Assembly (NCBI RefSeq): GCF_001806875.1
Contig: NZ_KV786211.1
Span: forward strand, 217,643 to 281,642
Direction of reading: 5' to 3'
DNA length: 64,000 bases
DNA from: Corynebacterium sp. HMSC29G08
GTDB taxonomy: Bacteria; Actinomycetota; Actinomycetes; Mycobacteriales; Mycobacteriaceae
The position numbers and the translations under genes were made by a program. The notes under the pieces are model-generated. The model was not told the DNA's origin and did not search any database. It saw only the letters and a program-made list of their open reading frames with translations. This document shows positions 27,518 to 34,658 of this stretch, piece after piece; positions within the stretch are counted from its first letter, which is position 1; the number at the start of each line of letters is the position of its first letter.

Positions 27518-29038
27518 GTGCTGGCGTTGTACCGCGCCACATTGGCGGCCCTTGCCGGCTGGCTGGTGTATTTGTCCTATGAACCGCATGGCTACTGGTG
27601 GTGCGCCATTGTCGGCATTGCGCTGTTGTTCTTGGCGCTTTCACCGTGGTCGCCGAAGGTAACCGGCAAGATTGGGCTGGCCGGTGCTGCGCAGCAGCGC
27701 CCGAGTGCTGCTTTTGGTGCGCTGCTCGGGTTCACGCACGGGCTTGTGTGTTACCTCTACCTGTTGCCGTGGATCGGTGAGTTTGTCGGGGCGATGCCGT
27801 ATATTGCGCTGAGCATCACGATGGCGCTCTACGCTATTTTGACCGGCATCTTTGGAGTGCGCGTGGCGCGCACCCGTTACGGCTTTTTCGCATTTGCGCT
27901 TGTTTATGTGGCGGTGGAGTTCATCCGTTCTTCTGTCCCTTTTGGTGGCTTTGCCTGGGTTCGCCTTGCTTGGGGGCAGATCAACGGCCCGCTAGCGCCG
28001 CTTGCAGCGTGGGGTGGACCCGCGCTGGTTACCTGCGCCACAGTGATTGTTGGCGCTAGCCTGTGCGCGCTGATGCTTCGTTCGGGACGTGCTCGTGTGT
28101 TTGCGGCGGCGGGCGTCATTGCACCTCTGCTGCTCGGCTTGGCGGGCTGGTTGGGGGTTAACTCCCCGGCAAAAACCATCGATGAGGTCACGGTTGCCGC
28201 AGTGCAAGGCAACGTGCCAAGGCTCGGTCTGGATTTCAACGCGCAGCGTCGCGCGGTGTTGGCCAACCACGTCAACGAAACGCTGAAGCTTGCTGGCACG
28301 CATGTTGACTTTGTTGTCTGGCCGGAGAATTCATCCGATGTGAATCCGTTTACAGACGCTGAGGCAGCCGAGCTCATTGACTCCGCTGTGCAGGCTGTGC
28401 GGGCACCGATCATGGTTGGCACGCTGACTCGCGACGAGGTTGGGGCGCGCAACACTCAAGTCGTCTTCGATCCGGTTACAGGTCCTGGAGACATGCACCA
28501 CAAGCGTTTCCTCCAGCCGTTTGGGGAATACATGCCGATGCGGGATTTCTTCCGCAATTTCTCTGATTTGGTGGACCTAGCGGGCGACTTCAAGCCCGGT
28601 GACGGACCAGGTGTGGTACGAATCGCTACCACCATCTTAGGTGTGGCCACCTGTTACGAGGTAGCGGAGGACCCGGCGTACCGGATGGCGGTGAAAAACG
28701 GCGCACAGATCTTGGCAACGCCGACGAACAACGCCACCTTCGGTTTCACCGACATGACCTACCAGCAACTGGCGATGAGCCGGATGCGGGCCATTGAGTT
28801 AGACCGTGCGGTCGTTGTCGCCGCCACCTCGGGTGTGTCTGCCATTGTGCACCCGGATGGTGCTGTCTCCCAGCAGACGGAGATTTTTGAGGCTAACCAC
28901 CTTGTAGAAGCACTGCCGCTTCGCACTGGCCTGACTCTGGCTGCGCGCTTTGGTGCGGTGTTGGAGTGGCTGCTTGTGTTGGCGGGTACTGCGACGGCGC
29001 TACTGACGCGTCGCGAGTATGCTGCAAATGTTAAATAA
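27518..29038 (+). CDS. lnt: Apolipoprotein N-acyltransferase
   Basis: The 506-residue integral membrane enzyme has N-terminal membrane helices (about residues 5-200) and a nitrilase-like periplasmic domain. The Glu-Lys-Cys triad is visible in VVWPENSSDV, MHHKRFLQPFGEYMP and GVATCYEVAEDP. It adds the third acyl chain to lipoproteins such as the one at 53416. The GTG start directly follows the FxsA stop, with GGGGAC upstream. In mycobacteria this domain is fused to Ppm1; here they are separate neighbours. Confidence 0.93.
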   Translation: MLALYRATLAALAGWLVYLSYEPHGYWWCAIVGIALLFLALSPWSPKVTGKIGLAGAAQQRPSAAFGALLGFTHGLVCYLYLLPWIGEFVGAMPYIALSITMALYAILTGIFGVRVARTRYGFFAFALVYVAVEFIRSSVPFGGFAWVRLAWGQINGPLAPLAAWGGPALVTCATVIVGASLCALMLRSGRARVFAAAGVIAPLLLGLAGWLGVNSPAKTIDEVTVAAVQGNVPRLGLDFNAQRRAVLANHVNETLKLAGTHVDFVVWPENSSDVNPFTDAEAAELIDSAVQAVRAPIMVGTLTRDEVGARNTQVVFDPVTGPGDMHHKRFLQPFGEYMPMRDFFRNFSDLVDLAGDFKPGDGPGVVRIATTILGVATCYEVAEDPAYRMAVKNGAQILATPTNNATFGFTDMTYQQLAMSRMRAIELDRAVVVAATSGVSAIVHPDGAVSQQTEIFEANHLVEALPLRTGLTLAARFGAVLEWLLVLAGTATALLTRREYAANVK

Positions 29039-29073
29039 CTTGAACAATGCTTAAGTCTAAAGGAGCTTCCGAC

Positions 29074-30066
29074 GTGTCGAATTCGACTCTGGTAATCATC
29101 CCCACCTACAACGAGGTGGAAAACCTCCCGTTGATTACCCGCAGAGTCATTGAGGCTGCCCCCGATGTTGACGTCCTGGTTGTGGACGACAACTCGCCCG
29201 ACGGTACCGGAAAGCTTGCAGACGAGCTGGCGGCAGCCCACGACATCATCCACGTGCTCCACCGCACCACCAAAGATGGCCTGATGGCTGCCTACCGCGC
29301 CGGGTTCCGCTGGGCGCTCGAGCGCGACTACCAAATCATTTGCCAGATGGATGCAGATGGCTCCCACGCCCCGGAGGAGCTTGCACGGCTGCTGGAGGCA
29401 ATCGAAGACGGAGCGGACCTGGCTATCGGTTCTCGCTACGTGGACGGCGGCGAGGTCACCAACTGGCCACAGCAGCGTTATCTGCTGTCAAAGTTGGGCA
29501 ACCGCTACATCTCCGCGGCGCTGGGGGAGGATGTCAACGACCTGACGGCAGGCTACCGCGCGTTTCGACGCGAGGTGCTCGAGCAGCTAGATCTCAACGA
29601 GCTTTCGCCGAAGGGCTTCATCTTCCAGGCGGAGATTGTGCACAAGGCGGGCCAGGCAGGCTTCGATGTCCGTGAAGTGCCGATTACGTTTGAGGACCGC
29701 ACGCTAGGGGAGTCCAAGCTGAATGCAAGCTTCGCGGCAACCTCCTTGGCTGAGGTGACCAAGTGGGGGCTTGCGGAGAAAGCCACCTCTGTAGCCAACC
29801 TGCTTAAAGAGGTTGGGGCGCTTGCTCAGCATGAGTTTGAACACTCCGCCCTGAGCCGTACGGGTGAGCGCTTGGGCTCCGCAGCTGAGAAGACTGCCGA
29901 CACGGTCTGGGAGATGTACAAGCTAGCGAAGCACGAGCTGCAGATGTCGCCGCTGGCTAAGGCACCAAAAAACGCCGCCAACCTTGTCGGTGACGGCGTT
30001 GCGGCGGTTGGTGAGTTCACCAACCTGGCTAAGCACGAGTTGAAGCGCGTAACTACTGGCCGTTAG
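29074..30066 (+). CDS. ppm1: Polyprenol monophosphomannose synthase with C-terminal extension
   Basis: The 330-residue GT2 glycosyltransferase transfers mannose from GDP-mannose to polyprenyl phosphate for glycolipid and protein mannosylation. Motifs seen are IPTYNEVENLP, DDNSPDGTG, QMDADGSHAPEE and GSRYVDGG. AAAGGAG precedes GTG 29074; an upstream ATG at 29047 is less well placed. The catalytic domain ends near residue 245. The remaining 85 residues are unusual: they contain LAQHEF, LAKHEL and LAKHEL repeats in a probably helical tail. The last 14 bases overlap rbpA on the other strand. Confidence 0.92.
   Translation: MSNSTLVIIPTYNEVENLPLITRRVIEAAPDVDVLVVDDNSPDGTGKLADELAAAHDIIHVLHRTTKDGLMAAYRAGFRWALERDYQIICQMDADGSHAPEELARLLEAIEDGADLAIGSRYVDGGEVTNWPQQRYLLSKLGNRYISAALGEDVNDLTAGYRAFRREVLEQLDLNELSPKGFIFQAEIVHKAGQAGFDVREVPITFEDRTLGESKLNASFAATSLAEVTKWGLAEKATSVANLLKEVGALAQHEFEHSALSRTGERLGSAAEKTADTVWEMYKLAKHELQMSPLAKAPKNAANLVGDGVAAVGEFTNLAKHELKRVTTGR
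29967..30000 (-). terminator. rbpA terminator embedded in the ppm1 coding region
   Basis: Read on the minus strand, AACGCCG (30000-29994) pairs with CGGCGTT (29977-29971), with partial inner pairing, and is followed by a run of T residues (29972-29967). It lies downstream of the rbpA stop codon and within codons for the Ppm1 tail. Confidence 0.65.
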
Positions 30067-30430
30067 CGGCCTGTTGCTCCTTGGCAATGCGCGCTGCGTT
30101 ACGACGACGCTTGCGCAGCTGCTCCAAACGCTCCTCTAGAAGCACATCTAGCTCCTCGATGCTGCGGCGCTCCCGCAGCATGTCCCAGTGGGTGCGTGGC
30201 GGCTTGGCTGGCTTCGCTTCGACGCCTTCACCCTCCATCAGGATGCCGATCTGGCCGTTTTTGCACATCCACTCTTCGGGAATCTCGGCATCGTCCGCGA
30301 AAGGCACCTCGTAGACCTCTCCGCTGGGGGTCTTGTATTTGGCCATTTGACGCGGCGCGAGGTCGTGGTCGCGGTCCGTTTCGTAGCTCACAGCGCCCAT
30401 TCGGCTGCCGCGCAACACGCGATCTGCCAT
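30053..30430 (-). CDS. rbpA: RbpA, RNA polymerase-binding protein
   Basis: The 125-residue actinobacterial transcription activator binds group I/II sigma factors and stabilises the open complex. The conserved start MADRVLRGSRMGAVSYETDR, the central core (EVPFADDAEIPEEWMCKNG) and the C-terminal sigma-interacting helix (THWDMLRERRSIEELDVLLEERL) are all seen. This paralogue lacks the CxxC zinc pair, having a single Cys in WMCKNG. It is convergent with ppm1 and overlaps it. Confidence 0.95.
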   Translation of the reverse strand: MADRVLRGSRMGAVSYETDRDHDLAPRQMAKYKTPSGEVYEVPFADDAEIPEEWMCKNGQIGILMEGEGVEAKPAKPPRTHWDMLRERRSIEELDVLLEERLEQLRKRRRNAARIAKEQQAANGQ

Positions 30431-30518
30431 GCTCTCACAGTCCCTTCATTTTGCTGCAACGATTATTGCGATCGATTAAGTATAACGAGGAAGCTTCAAG
30501 GATTGTTCCCAGCTGTAC

Positions 30519-30524
30519 TAGAAT
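30519..30524 (+). promoter_or_regulatory. -10 box for leaderless zinc-ribbon gene
   Basis: TAGAAT, close to the consensus, lies 8 bases before the GTG at 30533. No Shine-Dalgarno sequence is present. Confidence 0.55.
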
Positions 30525-30532
30525 ATTTGCAC

Positions 30533-30880
30533 GTGGCAGCCCAGACCAATTTTCCCGACAGGGCCGCACCTGCTTGTCAGTGGTGCGGTAAAGAGCTGGC
30601 GCCGCAGGAGGGGAGAGGCAGGAAAAGGAAATACTGCAGCCCCAGTTGCAAGCAGCGTGCGTATGAGCAACGGCATAATATTGCTGGTACCGCGGTTGCT
30701 GAAGGCTCCGTTGTGTTGCGCCCAGAGCGCGTAGGAGAGCTCCGTGATGAGCTGTATGCGCTCAAGTGTGCGGCGGAGGATGTTGCAACGGCAGCGGCGG
30801 AAGGTGCTGAGGCAGACGATATTCGTCACCTCTGTGACGAATTGGTCGAGCTGGCCACACACATTGAAAAGCTGAGGTAG
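30533..30880 (+). CDS. Small conserved zinc-ribbon protein of unknown function
   Basis: The 115-residue protein has a Cys4 cluster (C15xxC18 and C35xxxC39, in PACQWCGKEL and KYCSPSCKQRAYEQR) and a helical C-terminal half with charged heptads (ERVGELRDELYALKCAAEDV and DDIRHLCDELVELATHIEKLR). It looks like a small DNA- or RNA-binding protein with a dimerisation helix. The frame is open further upstream, but the -10 box places the start at GTG 30533. Its stop is 3 bases before the YceI gene. Confidence 0.75.
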   Translation: MAAQTNFPDRAAPACQWCGKELAPQEGRGRKRKYCSPSCKQRAYEQRHNIAGTAVAEGSVVLRPERVGELRDELYALKCAAEDVATAAAEGAEADDIRHLCDELVELATHIEKLR

Positions 30881-30883
30881 AAG

Positions 30884-31570
30884 GTGCAGACGAAACAAAA
30901 GGTCCTGATCGCGGCAGTATCCATATTTGCCGTATTTGCGCTGCTCATTGCATTTGTTCCGTTGGCAATCAACATGCTTGGCAGTGGTGTAAAAACAGAA
31001 GGTATCGATCATTCGGCCCTGAAGCCAAGTTCAACGGAGATTGATGGCGAATGGAGCGTGTCTAACCGCCCAAACGCAAACCGATCGGCAGCTGGCTTCA
31101 CATTCAATGAGGTGCTGCCTGGTGAACGTAGGGAGACCTCAGGTTCCACGAATGGCATAACGGGTCACGCGACCATTGAGGCCGGAACACTGACCGCAGG
31201 CAAGATCACGGTGGACATGACCAACATCACCACGGACAGCGATGTGCGTGATAACAATGTGCGCCGCAAGATTTTCCATACTGATCAGTTCCCGGAGTCC
31301 ACGTTTGAGCTCACTGAGCCTGTTGACGTCAGCGAGTTGCCCACAGACGGCAACGTTGGCGAAGTCACGCTTACGGGCGATCTGACCATCATGGGCACGA
31401 CCAACTCAGTAACGCAGACGTTTGAGGTTGCACGCTCTGGCGAGAACTTGATCATCGCGGGTGACATTCCCATCAATCGTCTGGATTACGGCGTGGACAC
31501 GCCGGAGTTCGTCGCGGCGAAGATAGCCGAGGAAGGCGAAATCAACATCCGTATCAACCTGGCCAAATAG
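30884..31570 (+). CDS. YceI-family protein with N-terminal membrane anchor
   Basis: The 228-residue protein has an N-terminal hydrophobic segment (about residues 7-30) and a YceI lipocalin-like beta-barrel (IDGEWSVSNRPNANRSAAGFTFNE; HATIEAGTLTAGKITVDMTNI; VRRKIFHTDQFPESTFEL; GDIPINRLDYGV). YceI proteins bind polyisoprenoid or other amphiphilic ligands. The protein is probably anchored outside the membrane. The GTG start is 3 bases after the zinc-ribbon gene. Confidence 0.9.
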   Translation: MQTKQKVLIAAVSIFAVFALLIAFVPLAINMLGSGVKTEGIDHSALKPSSTEIDGEWSVSNRPNANRSAAGFTFNEVLPGERRETSGSTNGITGHATIEAGTLTAGKITVDMTNITTDSDVRDNNVRRKIFHTDQFPESTFELTEPVDVSELPTDGNVGEVTLTGDLTIMGTTNSVTQTFEVARSGENLIIAGDIPINRLDYGVDTPEFVAAKIAEEGEINIRINLAK

Positions 31571-31711
31571 CCAGACTTAACGTCACGTTACGTTAATAGG
31601 GGTACATGGCTGCACCGTGCGACCGTGCACCCAATATCGGAATTTGTCCGATAATGTACATTATGTCAAGTAACGCCAGTGCGGTCACGCCCCTAGGGTT
31701 AGGCTCCAGCG
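31571..31711. other. Convergent intergenic region with nested palindromes
   Basis: Between the ends of the YceI and CFA-like genes there are three inverted repeats: TAACGT-N6-ACGTTA near 31577, TATCGGA-ATTTG-TCCGATA at 31635-31653, and the perfect 14-bp ATAATGTACATTAT at 31651-31664. No T-tract follows, so they do not look like ordinary terminators, and no convincing small gene is present. Confidence 0.5.
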
Positions 31712-32998
31712 TTAGCGCCCGCGCCTCCTGCGCCGCACCATGGTCAGCTGCGACAAGCTCAACATCCCCTCCCGCGCTAGCGCCTCGCGCAGCGCCAGCT
31801 GCCAGATCCACAGACGCCGGTAAACAACATCGAACCCATCGGCGGCTGCGTCACGCAGGTTGCCCTCAAAGGTTCGCCGTTGCAACGCCAATGATTCGGC
31901 CAGGTGCTCAGGTGCCCGCGTCTCCGCAATAATGCGCAGTCCGGTGTTCCGGTCGGTGATTTTGGCGATGTCGTGTGACGTCGAAAAGCTTAAGCCCGGC
32001 CAAATGTACGCCCGCAGCGATTCGAGTGCCGACATGGCTGCCGACGGCAGCCTCTCCACACACACCACAGTTTGTATAGACACCACACCGCTTGGAACCA
32101 AGGACTGGTCGATCAAGCGCAGGAACTGCCCCTTTGCCTTGTCCGGCAGCGTCTCAAGGTGCTCTACGCTCACAATCGCGTCATACGCGCCGTGGGTCAC
32201 CTCGCCCGCAGTCTCAACGCGCACAGCGTCCGCGACACCGGCAAATGTGAGGTGTTCGCGCAGTTCAGCGGCCGCTTGCTCAGAATTTGCCACACAGTCC
32301 ACAGTCACGCCACGACGACTTGCCGCAACCGCCAGCGCAGAACCTGCCGCAGGACGAATCTGCAGGTGGGTGCCTGTTGCCGCATGCACGGCGTCAAGAA
32401 GCATCGCTGCACTGCGGGCCTGTGCATCGCTGAGATCCTCACGCCCAGCATCCATCGGTGTGGCGAATTCCGTCACATCGACGAAATGCTTTGCTGGTTC
32501 ATGTTTGTGGCCCGCGCCGCGCACATACGACTTCTTGAGCTCGCGCTGCGTGGTAGGCACACCAGTCAAAAAATGCCCTTGAAATGGGCTAACACCGTCG
32601 CCGGAGAAGTGGCTAATCAGGTCTGCCGGTAGCTCATCAGCCGAACTGCCGGTTGAAACCCGTGGGGTCTTTGGACAGTACTTTGCCGAGATCAGGCCGC
32701 GCAGTACGTCAACTAGAGCGTCGGAGCCCATCGTCTCCCACTCTCCTGCCAGATAGCCTTCCGCAAGACCAATCCAGCCACTTGCCGCAATCCGCGTAAA
32801 CACATCCGCGTGGGTCACTACGAGCGCAGGGGCGTCGCTATCAAGAGCAAGCCCCGCCTGGGACGCGGCCTTAGCAAATGCAGCCTCCGCGCGCCGTGAT
32901 CGCACCGCGGCGCCACGAAGGCGAGGTGACGTAGCCACTCCAGGCCATGCGGATGCATCCACCCTCGAAAGGTGATCTGCGGCGCTGTTGACTGTCAT
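31712..32998 (-). CDS. Cyclopropane-fatty-acid-synthase-like methyltransferase, degenerate
   Basis: The 428-residue protein has the overall layout of the CFA/mycolic-acid methyltransferase family: an N-terminal domain with AASGWIGLAEGYLAGEWE, then a Rossmann-like domain, and a C-terminal SFSTSHDI...QRRTFEGN segment. The usual glycine-rich SAM motif (DIGCGWGG-like) is replaced by LQIRPAAGSALAVAA, and the segment that usually carries YSCAYF reads VTEFATPMDAG. Activity is therefore doubtful. The ATG at 32998 is preceded by AAGGTGG at good spacing and is preferred to 33031. Confidence 0.78.
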   Translation of the reverse strand: MTVNSAADHLSRVDASAWPGVATSPRLRGAAVRSRRAEAAFAKAASQAGLALDSDAPALVVTHADVFTRIAASGWIGLAEGYLAGEWETMGSDALVDVLRGLISAKYCPKTPRVSTGSSADELPADLISHFSGDGVSPFQGHFLTGVPTTQRELKKSYVRGAGHKHEPAKHFVDVTEFATPMDAGREDLSDAQARSAAMLLDAVHAATGTHLQIRPAAGSALAVAASRRGVTVDCVANSEQAAAELREHLTFAGVADAVRVETAGEVTHGAYDAIVSVEHLETLPDKAKGQFLRLIDQSLVPSGVVSIQTVVCVERLPSAAMSALESLRAYIWPGLSFSTSHDIAKITDRNTGLRIIAETRAPEHLAESLALQRRTFEGNLRDAAADGFDVVYRRLWIWQLALREALAREGMLSLSQLTMVRRRRRGR

Positions 32999-33056
32999 TA
33001 CAGCCACCTTAGTGCCGCTAAGTGCCCTCACTGTGCTGCAACCCGGGATGAGGGCG

Positions 33057-33062
33057 TAGTAT
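33057..33062 (+). promoter_or_regulatory. Probable -10 box of ndh
   Basis: TAGTAT lies 44 bases upstream of the ndh ATG, leaving a short leader that holds the AAGGAG ribosome-binding site. Confidence 0.4.
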
Positions 33063-33105
33063 TTACCGGGGTATTTTCAGCTTCAATTACAAGGAGTGCT
33101 TTAAC

Positions 33106-34455
33106 ATGGCAGCAACGCCATATCGCCCTACCGGAAACCGCCACCACGTAGTGATCGTCGGTGCCGGTTTCGGCGGCCTTCAAGCAGCCCGCAAACTTGC
33201 TGGCGCTGATGTGGACGTGACGCTTATCAACCGTACTAACCACCACCTGTTTGCTCCGCTGCTTTACCAGGTGGCAACTGGTCTTTTGTCTTCTGGCGAG
33301 ATCGCGGTATCGCTGCGTCAGCTCACCCGCAACATTGACAACCTGACGGTTATGCGCGGTGAGGTTACAGATATTGATACGGATGCTCAGACGGTTAGCG
33401 CTGTAGACGCTGGCGAGGAGCGTGTTTACGCGTACGACTCGCTGATCCTTGCTGCTGGTGCTGGCCAGTCATACTTTGGCAACAACCATTTCGCTGAGTT
33501 CGCACCGGGCTTAAAGACCTTGGATGACGCGTTTGAGGTCCGTGCACGCATCATGGATGCTTTCGAGCGTGCCGAGCTGGCTTCAACGCCTGAGGAGCGC
33601 GAGGAGCTGCTGACCTTTGTCATCGTGGGTGCTGGCCCGACCGGTGTTGAGTTGGCCGGCCAGATTTCTGAGTTGGCTCACCGCTCCTTCGAGCAGGGTC
33701 AGTTCACTTTCCGCCCGGAGATGACCAAGATCGTGCTTATCGACGGTATGCCGCAGGTCCTCCCGCCATTTGGCAAGCGCCTGGGCAAGAAGGCTCAGCG
33801 TCAGCTGGAGCGCGAAGGCGTAACCGTGATCCTCAACGCGCTTGTGTCCAATGTGGACGCAGAGTCCGTGACGTACAAGGACACCAAGACCAGTGAGGAG
33901 CAGACCGTCAAGGCTGCAACCAAGATTTGGTCCGCTGGTGTTGAGGCTTCCCCGCTGGGTCGCATTGTGGCTGAGCAGACCGGCGTTGAGGTCAACCGTA
34001 ACGGCACTGTCCAGGTCAACCCGGATTGCTCCGTGGGAGACAAGCGCAATGTATTCATCATCGGCGACATGATGAGCCTGAACAAGCTTCCGGGCGTTGC
34101 CCAGGTGGCTATGCAGTCTGGCGAGTATGTAGCCAAGATCATCACCGAGCAGGTTGAGCACGGCGTGGAGCCGGATCAGCGTGATCCCTTCAGCTACTTC
34201 GACAAGGGTTCCATGGCGATCATCTCCCGCTTCAACGCTGTGGTGAAGATGGGCAAGGTGGAGTTCACCGGCTTCATCGGTTGGCTGATGTGGCTGTTCG
34301 TCCACGTCCAGTTCCTGCAGGGTCTGCGCAACCGCGTGGTCACCTCGTTCACGTGGCTGCTCAATGCGCTGAATTCGCGTCGCTACAACCTGGTCACCAC
34401 GAATGGCCAGTTGCTGCAGCGCACGGCACGCGAAAACAGCGAGACCAAAAAGTAG
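33106..34455 (+). CDS. ndh: Type II NADH:quinone dehydrogenase
   Basis: The 449-residue flavoprotein passes electrons from NADH to menaquinone without pumping protons. The FAD-binding motif VIVGAGFGGLQAARKLAG is at residues 13-30 and the NADH-binding motif FVIVGAGPTGVELAGQ near residue 175. Its C-terminal region has a hydrophobic amphipathic stretch (GFIGWLMWLFVHVQFLQGLRN) for membrane association. AAGGAG lies 9 bases before the ATG. Confidence 0.94.
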   Translation: MAATPYRPTGNRHHVVIVGAGFGGLQAARKLAGADVDVTLINRTNHHLFAPLLYQVATGLLSSGEIAVSLRQLTRNIDNLTVMRGEVTDIDTDAQTVSAVDAGEERVYAYDSLILAAGAGQSYFGNNHFAEFAPGLKTLDDAFEVRARIMDAFERAELASTPEEREELLTFVIVGAGPTGVELAGQISELAHRSFEQGQFTFRPEMTKIVLIDGMPQVLPPFGKRLGKKAQRQLEREGVTVILNALVSNVDAESVTYKDTKTSEEQTVKAATKIWSAGVEASPLGRIVAEQTGVEVNRNGTVQVNPDCSVGDKRNVFIIGDMMSLNKLPGVAQVAMQSGEYVAKIITEQVEHGVEPDQRDPFSYFDKGSMAIISRFNAVVKMGKVEFTGFIGWLMWLFVHVQFLQGLRNRVVTSFTWLLNALNSRRYNLVTTNGQLLQRTARENSETKK

Positions 34456-34479
34456 CCGAGGCTAGTAGTACTCAGCTCC

Positions 34480-34506
34480 CCCGCTCTCATCACGAGGGCG
34501 GGTTTT
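34480..34506 (+). terminator. Rho-independent terminator after ndh
   Basis: CCCGCTCTC (34480-34488) pairs with GAGGGCGGG (34494-34502) with one G-U pair around ATCAC, followed by TTTT. Confidence 0.85.
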
Positions 34507-34556
34507 CTGTGCCCAACGTCACGATATTCGTATTACCTAATGGGCGTGAGTTTCTT

Positions 34557-34562
34557 TATACT
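34557..34562 (+). promoter_or_regulatory. Probable -10 box of the pfl operon
   Basis: TATACT lies 96 bases upstream of the pflB GTG. No clear -35 box or recognisable Fnr/GlxR operator is seen in the 34507-34658 leader region. Confidence 0.4.
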
Positions 34563-34658
34563 TGGGGGTGAGCGGCACGCGCGTGGCGTCGTCAAGCGGG
34601 AAATGCCCAAGCGCAGCCGCAGGATCACTTCAATAGTCAAGAGAAGGACCGTGCAACT

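Noticed and set aside
31593..31811. Small minus-strand gene in the YceI/CFA gap
   Set aside because: The frame overlaps the end of the CFA-like gene, has no ribosome-binding site and is of low complexity.
34508..34524. GlxR/CRP-like operator (TGTG...TCAC) before pflB
   Set aside because: The spacing is one base short of the TGTG-N8-TCAC consensus and the outer bases do not match.
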